This document shows, one piece after another, positions 1 to 6,728 of a stretch of 9,512 nucleotides of DNA. Position 1 is the first letter of the stretch; each line of letters opens with the position of its first letter. A model generated the notes under the pieces. It did no database searches. It was not told where the DNA came from and saw only the letters and a list, made by a program, of their open reading frames with translations. This DNA comes from Erysipelotrichaceae bacterium (GTDB taxonomy: Bacteria > Bacillota_I > Bacilli_A > Erysipelotrichales > Erysipelotrichaceae), in NCBI GenBank assembly GCA_017418585.1, contig JAFONG010000207.1, positions 1 to 9,512 of the forward strand, read 5' to 3'. A program made the translations under genes and the position numbers.

Positions 1-64
1 GGGACTCGAACCCGTGATCTCCTCCGTGACAGGGAGGCACGATAACCAACTTCGCTAACGCACC
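1..64 (-). tRNA. tRNA-Asp (anticodon GTC), 3' end cut by window edge
   Basis: Read on the minus strand this folds as a tRNA. The 5' acceptor arm is GGTGCGT (58-64), followed by TA at positions 8-9, a D arm GCGA/TCGT with loop AGTTGGTTA, and an anticodon stem CCTCC/GGAGG around loop CTGTCAC, which gives anticodon GTC and therefore Asp. The T arm begins ACGGG TTCGAGT CCC and is cut by the window start, so the 3' acceptor strand and CCA cannot be seen. It is the last visible gene of a Ser-Gly-Asp cluster, and only one base separates it from tRNA-Gly, so processing from a common transcript is expected. Confidence 0.95.
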
Positions 65-65
65 A

Positions 66-139
66 TGGAGCAGATGAAGGGAATTGAACCCTCGTGTCCA
101 CCTTGGCAAGGTGGCGTTCTACCATTGAACTACATCTGC
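66..139 (-). tRNA. tRNA-Gly (anticodon GCC)
   Basis: The minus strand shows acceptor GCAGATG (133-139) pairing with CATCTGC, then discriminator T and an encoded CCA (66-68). The D arm is GTTC...GAAC, the anticodon stem CCACC/GGTGG holds loop TTGCCAA (anticodon GCC), and the T arm is GAGGG/CCCTT around TTCAATT. Length is 74 nt including CCA. It lies between tRNA-Ser, 8 bases upstream on its strand, and tRNA-Asp, 1 base downstream. Confidence 0.97.
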
Positions 140-147
140 ATCTATAT

Positions 148-239
148 TGGCGAAGAAGGAGGGATTTGAACCCTCGCGCCAGACAAGCCGACCTATGGCC
201 TTAGCAGGGCCACCTCTTCAACCACTTGAGTACTTCTTC
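148..239 (-). tRNA. tRNA-Ser (anticodon GCT)
   Basis: The minus strand shows acceptor GAAGAAG (233-239) pairing with CTTCTTC, discriminator G and an encoded CCA (148-150). The anticodon stem GGCC/GGCC surrounds CTGCTAA, giving anticodon GCT, which reads AGC and AGU. A long class II variable arm follows, as expected for Ser, giving 92 nt in total. It is the promoter-proximal gene of the Ser-Gly-Asp cluster. Confidence 0.97.
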
Positions 240-245
240 AGCACA

Positions 246-278
246 CGCTTTTAAATGTTGAAATAGCGCTTTTTAAAT
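246..278. repeat. Short direct repeat beside the tRNA promoter
   Basis: CGCTTTTAAAT (246-256) and CGCTTTTTAAAT (267-278) repeat in the same orientation, about two helical turns apart. The second copy overlaps the -10 box of the tRNA operon and the first lies in its leader. It could be an operator, or a chance repeat in AT-rich DNA. Confidence 0.35.
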
Positions 279-304
279 ATAACATACTTATGATTATTTC
301 GCAA
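276..304 (-). promoter_or_regulatory. Promoter of the tRNA-Ser-Gly-Asp operon
   Basis: On the minus strand a -35 box TTGCGA (299-304) and a -10 box TATATT (276-281) are separated by exactly 17 bases. Transcription would start near 269, about 30 bases before tRNA-Ser. This is the best complete sigma-70/sigma-A promoter in the window. It lies back to back with the dUTPase promoter. Confidence 0.75.
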
Positions 305-311
305 GATGTTA

Positions 312-320
312 TGATAGAAT
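312..320 (+). promoter_or_regulatory. Extended -10 promoter of the dUTPase gene, leaderless start
   Basis: TGATAGAAT fits an extended -10 (TG-n-TAGAAT). The box ends at 320, so the expected start of transcription, 7 bases on, is the A of the dUTPase ATG at 327. I see no good -35 and no Shine-Dalgarno between box and ATG. An overlapping alternative, TG-T-TATGAT (307-315), would give a leader of about 5 bases. Confidence 0.6.
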
Positions 321-326
321 TTAATT

Positions 327-812
327 ATGAAAATCGCCAGATTTGAAAAAGTCAGCAAAAACCGGTTTCTGGAGGATTTGTCCGCTTCAGGATTCGAAGA
401 TACGATAGAGTACGAAGATATCCTGCTGCCTCAAAGGGCTACTTCCGGAAGTGCCGGATACGACTTTTATTCTCCTGTTCAGGTACTGCTTAAACCGGGA
501 GAATCCTGCCGCATTCCAAGCGGGATACGCTGCCAGATCGATCAGGAATACGTTCTGCAGCTTTATCCCCGTTCTTCTCTTGGTTTCAAATACCGGATGA
601 GACTGCTCAATACGGTAGGAATCATCGACTCGGACTATTACAACGCGGATAACGAGGGGCATATCATTGTCGGTGTTGTCAACGAGGGAGACAGGGAACT
701 GCTGATCCGCAAGAACGACCGTTTCGTTCAAGGCGTCTTCTATCGGTATTATCTGGCCGAAGAAGAAGAAAACAGCAGAGAAAGACACGGCGGTTTCGGC
801 TCCACGGACTGA
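327..812 (+). CDS. dut: dUTP diphosphatase (dUTPase)
   Basis: This enzyme hydrolyses dUTP to dUMP and pyrophosphate, keeping uracil out of DNA and supplying dUMP for thymidylate synthesis; it acts in the cytoplasm as a homotrimer in the classical family. All five family motifs are visible in the 161 residues: AGYD (43-46), PRSSLG (81-86), GIIDSDY (98-104), DRFVQ (131-135) and the P-loop-like C-terminal RHGGFGSTD (153-161). The acidic linker AEEEENS before the last motif is probably flexible. Residues 1-35 precede motif I and are somewhat long. There is no Shine-Dalgarno upstream; the -10 box sits 7 bases before the ATG, so a leaderless mRNA is likely. The stop TGA ends one base before tRNA-Arg, so the gene and the tRNA probably share a transcript. 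The family assignment is firm. Confidence 0.95.
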   Translation: MKIARFEKVSKNRFLEDLSASGFEDTIEYEDILLPQRATSGSAGYDFYSPVQVLLKPGESCRIPSGIRCQIDQEYVLQLYPRSSLGFKYRMRLLNTVGIIDSDYYNADNEGHIIVGVVNEGDRELLIRKNDRFVQGVFYRYYLAEEEENSRERHGGFGSTD

Positions 813-813
813 T

Positions 814-889
814 GCGCTCATAGCTCAATGGATAGAGTATTTGATTCCGATTCAAAAGGTTGCAGGTTCGATCCCTGTTGAGCGCGCCA
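814..889 (+). tRNA. tRNA-Arg (anticodon CCG)
   Basis: Acceptor GCGCTCA (814-820) pairs with TGAGCGC (879-885), followed by discriminator G and an encoded CCA (887-889). The D arm is GCTC...GAGT, the anticodon stem TTTGA/TCAAA holds loop TTCCGAT (anticodon CCG, reading CGG), and the T arm is GCAGG/CCTGT around TTCGATC. It has 76 nt. It begins one base after the dUTPase stop codon. I see no convincing promoter of its own, so it is probably cut out of a dut-tRNA transcript by RNase P. A terminator follows at 900-924. Confidence 0.97.
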
Positions 890-899
890 TTTAACAATG

Positions 900-924
900 A
901 AGGGATGAAATCCCTTTTTTGTTT
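900..924 (+). terminator. Intrinsic terminator after tRNA-Arg
   Basis: AAGGGAT (900-906) pairs with ATCCCTT (910-916) across a 3-base loop, and a T-rich tail runs to 924, broken only by G921. It ends the dut-tRNA-Arg transcript just before the cdaA promoter. Confidence 0.85.
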
Positions 925-925
925 A

Positions 926-934
926 TGCTATAAT
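926..934 (+). promoter_or_regulatory. Extended -10 promoter of the cdaA-cdaR-glmM operon
   Basis: TGCTATAAT is a perfect extended -10 (TG-n-TATAAT). The predicted start is near 941, leaving a leader of about 22 bases that carries the Shine-Dalgarno AGGGAGG (952-958), 4 bases before the ATG at 963. The -10 follows straight after the terminator T-tract. Confidence 0.8.
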
Positions 935-962
935 AATTAACTGATAGCAACAGGGAGGAAAT

Positions 963-2060
963 ATGGCTGATTATAATATTAATCTAACGATACAAAATAT
1001 ATGGTCAGTATTCAGGGTCGTTATTGATATTGCCATCATGTGGTTTATCATCTACTATGCCATAAAAGCGATACGTAACAATTCCCGTACCATTCAGATA
1101 TTCAAGGGTATCATTGCCATCATTGCCGTTAACGGTCTGGCAAAACTGCTGGGTCTGTCTACACTGACCTATTTTACCGATATGTTCATCAACTGGGGTC
1201 TGCTGGCCTTCATTATCATATTCCAGCCGGAAATCAGAGGATTCCTGGAAAAGATCGGAACCTCGAACGCTTTTTCGCGTATTTCTTCACTGTTGGCAAA
1301 TGAAAAGGAAAAACTGGTGGATCAGGTCTACGAGGCTACGATTACTCTTTCCAAGGAGAGAGTGGGCGCTCTGATCTCCATTGAGCAGGCCCAGTCTCTG
1401 CAGGATTACATCAAGACCGGCATCACCGTCAATGCGGAAGTATCCAAGGAGCTGCTGTGTTCCCTGTTCATGACTACGACTCCTTTACATGACGGTGCCG
1501 TCATCATTCAGGGTGACAAGGTCGCCTGTGCGAGTGCCTATTTCCCTCCGACCAACGTCAATCTTTCATCCCGTTACGGCGCCAGACACAGAGCCGCTCT
1601 TGGTATTGCCGAAGTATCCGATGCCTTGACGATCGTCGTATCGGAAGAGACCAGCGCGATATCGATCGCCGAAAACGGCAGGATCTTCTCGGTAGATGAG
1701 AAACAGCTGAAAGAGTATCTTAGAAGAGTCATCTGTAACGATACGACTGCCATCGAAAAGTCATCACGCAGAAGGAATTCTCTGGTGGTCCAGGATGATT
1801 CTGATGTTATCGTCGAGATCAAGGAAGATCCGCAGGAGAAGAAAGGATTCTCTTTGTTCAGAAAGAAAAACAACGTGCAGGAAAAACCGGTAAAGAAGGA
1901 AGAGGCTGCACAGCTGGATATGAAGGTTCCAACGAACAACCGTTTTAAATACGGAACAAGAACCGAAAGAAATGAACATCTGTTTGACATTGAAGAGGAT
2001 GTTCTGATTGAAAACAACCTAGATCAGGAGGCAAGCCATGAGTCAGATCAACAATTCTGA
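963..2060 (+). CDS. cdaA: Diadenylate cyclase CdaA with long C-terminal tail
   Basis: CdaA condenses two ATP into the second messenger cyclic di-AMP, which controls potassium and osmolyte balance and is linked to wall synthesis. Residues 1-90 contain three hydrophobic helices (about 14-34, 46-63, 71-87) that anchor it in the membrane. The cytoplasmic DAC domain follows, with the catalytic signature DGA at 177-179 (context PLHDGAVI) and GARHRAA with RHR at 208-210. The start at 963 has AGGGAGG 4 bases upstream. At 365 residues it is longer than the roughly 270-290 usual for CdaA: from about 265 onward there is a charged tail rich in Lys, Glu and Asp (RRRNSLVVQ, KKGFSLFRKKNN, FDIEEDVLIEN) with no domain I recognise. 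Its end overlaps cdaR by 23 bases, which suggests translational coupling with its regulator. Confidence 0.95.
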   Translation: MADYNINLTIQNIWSVFRVVIDIAIMWFIIYYAIKAIRNNSRTIQIFKGIIAIIAVNGLAKLLGLSTLTYFTDMFINWGLLAFIIIFQPEIRGFLEKIGTSNAFSRISSLLANEKEKLVDQVYEATITLSKERVGALISIEQAQSLQDYIKTGITVNAEVSKELLCSLFMTTTPLHDGAVIIQGDKVACASAYFPPTNVNLSSRYGARHRAALGIAEVSDALTIVVSEETSAISIAENGRIFSVDEKQLKEYLRRVICNDTTAIEKSSRRRNSLVVQDDSDVIVEIKEDPQEKKGFSLFRKKNNVQEKPVKKEEAAQLDMKVPTNNRFKYGTRTERNEHLFDIEEDVLIENNLDQEASHESDQQF

Positions 2061-3387
2061 AGAAAAGCTGGAAAAAGCCAAACAGATCGCTTCTAAATCA
2101 GCGAATAGAAATCAGTATGAAACGATAGAAGAGGGTATTGTCAAGTTTTTCCGCTGGATCTCTACGATCATCGACAGACTCTTTTTCTCCAGCAAGTATC
2201 TGGGTCTTTTCGCCCTGCTTCTGGCCTGTCTGGCCTACTTTGTCGCCACCTACGACAATTCCAGCGCAATGCTGTCGAGTTCCAAACTGCTCAGCAATGT
2301 CGGCATCAATGCCCGCTACAATTCCGAGACCTTCGAACTGTCGGGCCTGCCTTCAGCCTGTGAAGTCGTTCTGACCGGCGAAGCCGCAAACGTCAATAAT
2401 GCCGCCAGCAAGAAGGGATCCTGCCAGATCGATCTGGAAGGATATACCGAAGGCATGCACACGGTAAAAGTGAATGCGATCGGTTTCGGCGATAATATCA
2501 ATACCATCGTTTCTCCTAGTGAAGTGACGGTTACCTTAAAGAAGAAAACGACGATGCAGTTCGATCTGTCCTATGACTTCATCAACCAGAATCAGCTGGA
2601 TTCCCGTTACATTCTCTCTGAACCGAGCTTCGCGCAGGGCACAAAGATCAATATTCGTGCATCGCAGGACACCCTGAATTCCATCGCTCTGGTTAAGGCT
2701 CTGATCGATGTCAGCGGACAGACCGGCGATTTTGAGATCAATGCGCCGCTGGTGGCGTATGACAAGAACGGTCAGGCGGTCAATGCCGAGATCGTTCCGG
2801 GTTCCGTTACGGCATCCGTGAAGATCTCTTCTCCTAGTATTGAAGTTCCGATCAAACTGAAACCGGTCGGTCAGATCCCTGTAGGTCTTGCCATCGATAC
2901 AGCCGTGATCGTCGACCATCAGTCAACCAGGATCTATGGACCTGAAAACATCCTGAACGGCATTCGCGAGATTTATGTCAATTTCGACATGTCTACCGTT
3001 ACCGACAACGTCGATAAGGACATCATGCTGCCGGTCGTTCTGCCTTCGGGTGTATCTGCAAGCGATGTTACGGTTGTCAATGTCAGAGTCAGCCTGACGA
3101 CGGTAGAAACGACTGTTCTGGAAGACATTCCTTTGTATTATCACAACAACTACAACAATCTTGCGATCTCCAGCGTCAGCCTGATGAGCGTGGATGTCGA
3201 ACTATCCGGTTCAGCAAACAATATCGCCGCCGTCAGCGTGGACGATGTTGAAGTATACTTTGAAATGCCGTCGGAACCTGGCACATATACGCTGCCGCTC
3301 TATGTTGTCAGTACGGATCATCCGTATGTCAACCTGTCTTTAGAGACATCAAATGTAAATGTTACGGTAGTGGAGGCAAATCAGTAG
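2038..3387 (+). CDS. cdaR: CdaR (YbbR-domain) regulator of diadenylate cyclase
   Basis: CdaR-type proteins are membrane-anchored and extracytoplasmic, and modulate CdaA activity through direct contact. The 449-residue protein has a cytoplasmic N-terminal stretch (1-52), one transmembrane helix at about 54-71 (YLGLFALLLACLAYFV) and then a long beta-rich exterior part. I count four YbbR-like repeats, starting near residues 85, 180, 270 and 360, each ending in a beta strand of the type VTVTLKK, VTASVKI, VRVSLTT or VNVTVVE. The start at 2038 is set by AGGAGG (2026-2031), 6 bases upstream. It overlaps cdaA by 23 bases, and glmM begins 2 bases after its TAG stop. That clean TAG stop matters for judging the in-frame TAG in the Mur ligase. 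Confidence 0.92.
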   Translation: MSQINNSEEKLEKAKQIASKSANRNQYETIEEGIVKFFRWISTIIDRLFFSSKYLGLFALLLACLAYFVATYDNSSAMLSSSKLLSNVGINARYNSETFELSGLPSACEVVLTGEAANVNNAASKKGSCQIDLEGYTEGMHTVKVNAIGFGDNINTIVSPSEVTVTLKKKTTMQFDLSYDFINQNQLDSRYILSEPSFAQGTKINIRASQDTLNSIALVKALIDVSGQTGDFEINAPLVAYDKNGQAVNAEIVPGSVTASVKISSPSIEVPIKLKPVGQIPVGLAIDTAVIVDHQSTRIYGPENILNGIREIYVNFDMSTVTDNVDKDIMLPVVLPSGVSASDVTVVNVRVSLTTVETTVLEDIPLYYHNNYNNLAISSVSLMSVDVELSGSANNIAAVSVDDVEVYFEMPSEPGTYTLPLYVVSTDHPYVNLSLETSNVNVTVVEANQ

Positions 3388-3389
3388 TT

Positions 3390-4712
3390 ATGGGCAAGTA
3401 TTTTGGAACAGACGGTGTACGCGGGAAAGCCGGCGTTACATTGACGGATGAGATGGTCTACAGGATCGGCAGATTTGTCGGAGCCTACTATGAAAACGCC
3501 AGAATCGTTATCGGCATGGATACAAGAGAATCTTCCAAGGGATTTGAACAGGATCTGTGCAGAGGAATGAGTGAATCCGGTGCAGATGTCTATCTTCTCG
3601 GCTACTGCTCGACGCCATGTCTGGCATATACCACGATGCATGAGAATTTTTCCTGCGGAGTCATGATATCCGCATCGCATAATCCTTATACGGATAACGG
3701 AATCAAGATCTTTGCGAATGACGGTTTCAAGATCAAGGACGAACTGGAACTGCTGATTGAAGCCTACATGGATGATCCGAAGGGGATCGAGTCAAGAAAC
3801 AGCGGCAGCGTTACCGATTACCGGGAAGCGGTAAGATCCTATCAGAACTGGCTGCTGGAAAAGTACAGGATGAATCTGCAGGGGCTTAAGGTCTGCGTCG
3901 ATCTGTGCAACGGTTCCAACTGTTATACCGCAAAAGATGTTCTGAATGCCTTAAACGGCAGATTTACCTATATCAACGATTCTCCTAACGGTGTCAATAT
4001 CAACAATCACTGCGGTTCCACACATCTGGAAATGCTGCAGGAAACGGTGAAAAACGGAGATTATGATCTCGGTTTTGCCTTTGACGGAGATGCCGACCGG
4101 GTCCTGTTTACCGATGAAGACGGGGAAGTCGTCGATGGCGACAGGATCATGTATTTCCTGTCCAAATATCTGAAAGAGAACGGATTGCTCAACAACAATA
4201 CTCTTGTAACTACGGTCATGTCGAATATCGGCCTGTACAAGGCTCTGGAAAGACTTGACATCAAATCCGATGTTACGGCCGTAGGAGACAAGAACGTCTG
4301 CGATTCCATGGTAAAGAACGGTTTCGTGATCGGCGGTGAACAGTCCGGCCACATCATCTATTCCGGAGACTGTTTCTTCGGAGACGGATTAAAGACGGCG
4401 CTGCTGGTGCTGAAAGCCTTAAACTACTATGGATGTTCCTTAAAAGAAGCTGCTGCCGAGGTACAGATCTATCCGCAGCTGCTGGTAAACGAAAGAGTAA
4501 AGGACAAAGGCATCGTCCTGAACGATACGGAAATCAAGGAGAAGATCCAGAAGATCGCCGATGAACTGGGAAACAATGGACGTATTCTGGTAAGACCTTC
4601 AGGAACAGAGCCGCTGATCCGGGTCATGGCAGAAGCGGAAAACGATGAGCTCTGTCGGAAATACGTCTATGACGTAATCGATCTGATCAAACAAAAAGGT
4701 TATGCAGAATAA
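3390..4712 (+). CDS. glmM: Phosphoglucosamine mutase GlmM
   Basis: GlmM converts glucosamine-6-phosphate to glucosamine-1-phosphate on the way to UDP-GlcNAc, the first precursor of peptidoglycan. The 440 residues show all family marks: N-terminal KYFGTDGVRGKAG (3-15), the active-site loop SASHNP (94-99) whose second Ser (96) is the expected phosphoserine, the metal loop DGDADR (232-237) and the phosphate-binding RPSGTEP (402-408). Length is normal for the family. The likely Shine-Dalgarno GGAGG (3372-3376) lies 13 bases before the ATG, which is long, so translation may depend on coupling with cdaR, whose stop is 2 bases upstream. The order cdaA-cdaR-glmM is widely conserved in Firmicutes, and GlmM is known to bind and inhibit CdaA in several species. 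A hairpin overlaps its stop codon. Confidence 0.96.
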   Translation: MGKYFGTDGVRGKAGVTLTDEMVYRIGRFVGAYYENARIVIGMDTRESSKGFEQDLCRGMSESGADVYLLGYCSTPCLAYTTMHENFSCGVMISASHNPYTDNGIKIFANDGFKIKDELELLIEAYMDDPKGIESRNSGSVTDYREAVRSYQNWLLEKYRMNLQGLKVCVDLCNGSNCYTAKDVLNALNGRFTYINDSPNGVNINNHCGSTHLEMLQETVKNGDYDLGFAFDGDADRVLFTDEDGEVVDGDRIMYFLSKYLKENGLLNNNTLVTTVMSNIGLYKALERLDIKSDVTAVGDKNVCDSMVKNGFVIGGEQSGHIIYSGDCFFGDGLKTALLVLKALNYYGCSLKEAAAEVQIYPQLLVNERVKDKGIVLNDTEIKEKIQKIADELGNNGRILVRPSGTEPLIRVMAEAENDELCRKYVYDVIDLIKQKGYAE

Positions 4713-4722
4713 CCTTTTGTTT
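4694..4722 (+). terminator. Possible weak terminator overlapping the glmM stop codon
   Basis: AAAAGGTTAT (4694-4703) pairs perfectly over 10 bp with ATAACCTTTT (4709-4718) across a 5-base loop, followed by GTTTT. The glmM stop TAA (4710-4712) lies inside the 3' arm. The stem has only two G-C pairs, so termination may be partial. The T-tract runs directly into the TATAAT of the next promoter. Confidence 0.55.
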
Positions 4723-4728
4723 TATAAT
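4723..4728 (+). promoter_or_regulatory. -10 box of the two-component operon, leaderless start
   Basis: TATAAT is a perfect -10 hexamer ending 7 bases before the ATG at 4735, so the expected first transcribed base is the A of the start codon. There is no Shine-Dalgarno between. The best-spaced -35 (TTATGC, 4700-4705) is poor. A TG pair lies at 4718-4719, but two bases too far upstream for a standard extended -10. Confidence 0.65.
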
Positions 4729-4734
4729 GAAAGC

Positions 4735-5388
4735 ATGAAGAAAGTCATTAATATCGTTGAAGATGAGAAGGATCTTAACGAACTGGTAAAATCATATTTG
4801 GAGAAGGAAGGATACATCGTCAATTCTTATCTGACTTTTGATTCGGCCTATTCCCATATCGACGATTATTGCAACCTGTGGATCCTGGATATCATGCTGG
4901 ATGACAAGTCCGGTTTTGATCTGATCGAGGCGATCAAAAGCAAGGATCCGATGATTCCCGTAGTTTTCATGTCTGCAAGAGACAAGGAATTCGACCGGAT
5001 CATCGGTCTGGAGAAGGGATCCGACGACTATATCACAAAACCGTTTTCTCCAAAGGAACTGGTTTTAAGGATCAACAACATCATCCGCCGTGTCTATAAG
5101 GAAGACGATCACATCTCGATAAACGGATATGACATCGATGAAAATCAGAGAACCGTATTCAGAAACGGAAAACAGATAGAGCTTACCACAAAAGAATTCG
5201 ATCTGCTGATGCTGTTCGTCAAGAACAGAGGTACGGCTTTTGTCAGGGAACAGATACTGGAAAAAGTCTGGGATGAGAACTACTACGGTTCCGACCGTGT
5301 CGTCGATGATACGCTGCGCAGACTGAGAAAGAAGCTGCCGGATATGAACATTCAGACGATTTACGGTTTCGGCTACAGATTAGGATGA
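4735..5388 (+). CDS. OmpR/PhoB-family response regulator
   Basis: This is the DNA-binding half of a two-component system, phosphorylated by the kinase encoded next. From the ATG at 4735 it has 217 residues. The receiver domain (about 1-115) shows the acidic pair E9/D10, the phosphorylation site D52 (context LWILDIML), S80 and K102 (TKPF). The winged-helix DNA-binding domain (about 120-217) ends in TIYGFGYRLG, which is typical of the family. I chose 4735 rather than an ATG 33 bases upstream (4702) because MKKVINIVEDE is the normal receiver start and because the upstream ATG lies inside the end of glmM and the hairpin. The stop overlaps the kinase start by ATGA. Target genes cannot be read from the sequence; the downstream wall-synthesis genes make an envelope stimulus plausible. 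Confidence 0.93.
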   Translation: MKKVINIVEDEKDLNELVKSYLEKEGYIVNSYLTFDSAYSHIDDYCNLWILDIMLDDKSGFDLIEAIKSKDPMIPVVFMSARDKEFDRIIGLEKGSDDYITKPFSPKELVLRINNIIRRVYKEDDHISINGYDIDENQRTVFRNGKQIELTTKEFDLLMLFVKNRGTAFVREQILEKVWDENYYGSDRVVDDTLRRLRKKLPDMNIQTIYGFGYRLG

Positions 5389-6728
5389 AGAGATTCAGGA
5401 TCTGGATAAGCAATTTTACGCTTGTTCAACAGTTTTTAACGATTGTATTCATAACATTTACCGTTCTGATTTTTTTCATATTCGCTTTTCTGAACAGGAA
5501 CATCGACTCTTTTACCAATACCCAGATGTATGTCTACATCCACCGTTCGCAGAACGAATATCTTGAAACCAGAAACAACTTCAAGGAAACCAACGTCGTG
5601 CATTTCGTCTACTCTACGGCATCCAGAAGATATCTGAATGCCCTGACGGAAGAATACGCCGATCTTCTAAGCAATATCGATCCGGATCCGGAAGGAGGAA
5701 GCATCGACAGCAGTTTTACATACGATAACAACTCGATCGTCTATTCGATCATCAGCTTCGACGATAACTATCGGCTTGTTTCGATCATCAAGAACAATTT
5801 CCGCGACGAGTTTCGAAGCGCACTGTACAGCGGCGTTGTCAACATCACATTCTACGTGGTAGGAGGCCTGATCGCTCTGATCCTGATCTGGGTCGTGTCC
5901 CTGATCCGTCCTTTGGATCAGATCATTACCTATATTAATAAGGTTAAGACAGGGGAGAAGGCTACGCTGAATGTGAACCGTTACGATGAGATCGGCGAAG
6001 TTGCGGAAGCCCTTGTCAGCATGAATGATGAGCTTTCCCAGCAGCAGCGGATACGCGATGAGATGATACAGAACATTTCTCATGATCTGAAGACTCCAAT
6101 AGCGACGATCAAGTCCTATTCCGAATCGATCAAAGACGGCATTTATCCGTATGATACTCTGGAAAAAAGCGTCGATGTAATCAGTGAAAACGCCGACAGG
6201 CTGGAAAAGAAAGTCTACTCTCTGATCACCTACAACAAGATGGGCTATCTGACCGATACCGGAAACAACCTGCTGAATCTGGAGATGGCTCCGGTCGTAC
6301 AGAAAGCCATTCTGGCCTGTAAGGTTGTCAGAAGCGATGTCCGCATTGAAACGGATATCGATGAAGATGTCTTTTTCCATGGAGAAGAGGAACCGTGGCG
6401 CGTCGTGGTTGAGAATCTTCTGGACAATTCGCTGCGCTATGCGAAAAGTCTGATCCGGATCTCATTGAGCGAGAATCTGCTTGAAATATACAACGACGGA
6501 GAACCGATTGAAAAAGACCGCCTGGATAAACTGTTTAAGCCTTATGAGAAGGGCAATAAAGGAAAGTTCGGATTAGGGCTTTCCATTGTTAAGAAAGTCG
6601 CTGAAACCTACGGCTATTCCGTTACCGGAGAAAACATGAATGACGGCGTCGTATTCAGGATCTTTACCACCAAGAAGATGAAGAAGCAGACGAAGAAAAA
6701 AAGCAAGAAGGGTATAATTGAAACATGA
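5385..6728 (+). CDS. Membrane sensor histidine kinase
   Basis: This is the sensor partner of the regulator just upstream. Its 447 residues read: helix 1 (about 14-36), an extracytoplasmic region of about 115 residues that I do not recognise (37-150), helix 2 (about 152-174), a HAMP linker (about 174-225, RPLDQIITYINKVKTGE), a HisKA dimerisation domain with the phospho-acceptor H233 in ISHDLKTP, and a HATPase domain with N box ENLLDNSLRYA (343-353), G1 box NDGEP (370-374) and G2 box GKFGLGLS (393-400). All catalytic boxes are intact. The C-terminus carries a very basic tail, KKMKKQTKKKSKK (430-442). The start overlaps the regulator stop as ATGA with no clear ribosome binding site, so translation is probably by coupling. 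The stop overlaps the next ATG in the same way. The stimulus is unknown. Confidence 0.93.
   Translation: MKRFRIWISNFTLVQQFLTIVFITFTVLIFFIFAFLNRNIDSFTNTQMYVYIHRSQNEYLETRNNFKETNVVHFVYSTASRRYLNALTEEYADLLSNIDPDPEGGSIDSSFTYDNNSIVYSIISFDDNYRLVSIIKNNFRDEFRSALYSGVVNITFYVVGGLIALILIWVVSLIRPLDQIITYINKVKTGEKATLNVNRYDEIGEVAEALVSMNDELSQQQRIRDEMIQNISHDLKTPIATIKSYSESIKDGIYPYDTLEKSVDVISENADRLEKKVYSLITYNKMGYLTDTGNNLLNLEMAPVVQKAILACKVVRSDVRIETDIDEDVFFHGEEEPWRVVVENLLDNSLRYAKSLIRISLSENLLEIYNDGEPIEKDRLDKLFKPYEKGNKGKFGLGLSIVKKVAETYGYSVTGENMNDGVVFRIFTTKKMKKQTKKKSKKGIIET
6713..6718 (+). promoter_or_regulatory. Internal -10 box before the hydrolase gene
   Basis: TATAAT lies inside the last codons of the kinase gene and ends 7 bases before the hydrolase ATG at 6725, so a leaderless transcript would begin on the start codon. 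The DNA just upstream is A-rich (codons of the Lys tail). A weak Shine-Dalgarno-like AAGAAGGG (6705-6712) is 12 bases from the ATG, so readthrough translation from the kinase mRNA is also possible. Confidence 0.5.

Noticed and set aside
240..326. Riboswitch or T-box in the divergent intergenic region
   Set aside because: The 87 bases are filled by two promoters; there is no room for a leader on the dut side and no specifier stem, T-box sequence or terminator/antiterminator pair is visible.
679..897. Minus-strand open frame of 72 codons with a peptide containing RDRTCNLLNRNQ
   Set aside because: It is the antisense translation of tRNA-Arg and the end of dut; this peptide pattern is a familiar artefact of reading across tRNA genes.
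3385..3444. General reassignment of TAG to an amino acid, which would extend CdaR
   Set aside because: Reading through the cdaR TAG adds only 18 residues in the glmM region before TGA at 3442-3444, and glmM starts 2 bases after the TAG, so TAG behaves as an ordinary stop there.
4702..4734. Upstream ATG start for the response regulator adding 11 residues
   Set aside because: The extra peptide precedes the conserved receiver start, overlaps glmM and the hairpin, and lies upstream of the predicted transcription start.
5667..6380. Minus-strand open frame of 237 codons inside the histidine kinase gene
   Set aside because: It lies wholly antisense to a kinase with every catalytic box intact, has no ribosome binding site of note and its peptide resembles no family I know; it reflects codon bias of the opposite strand.
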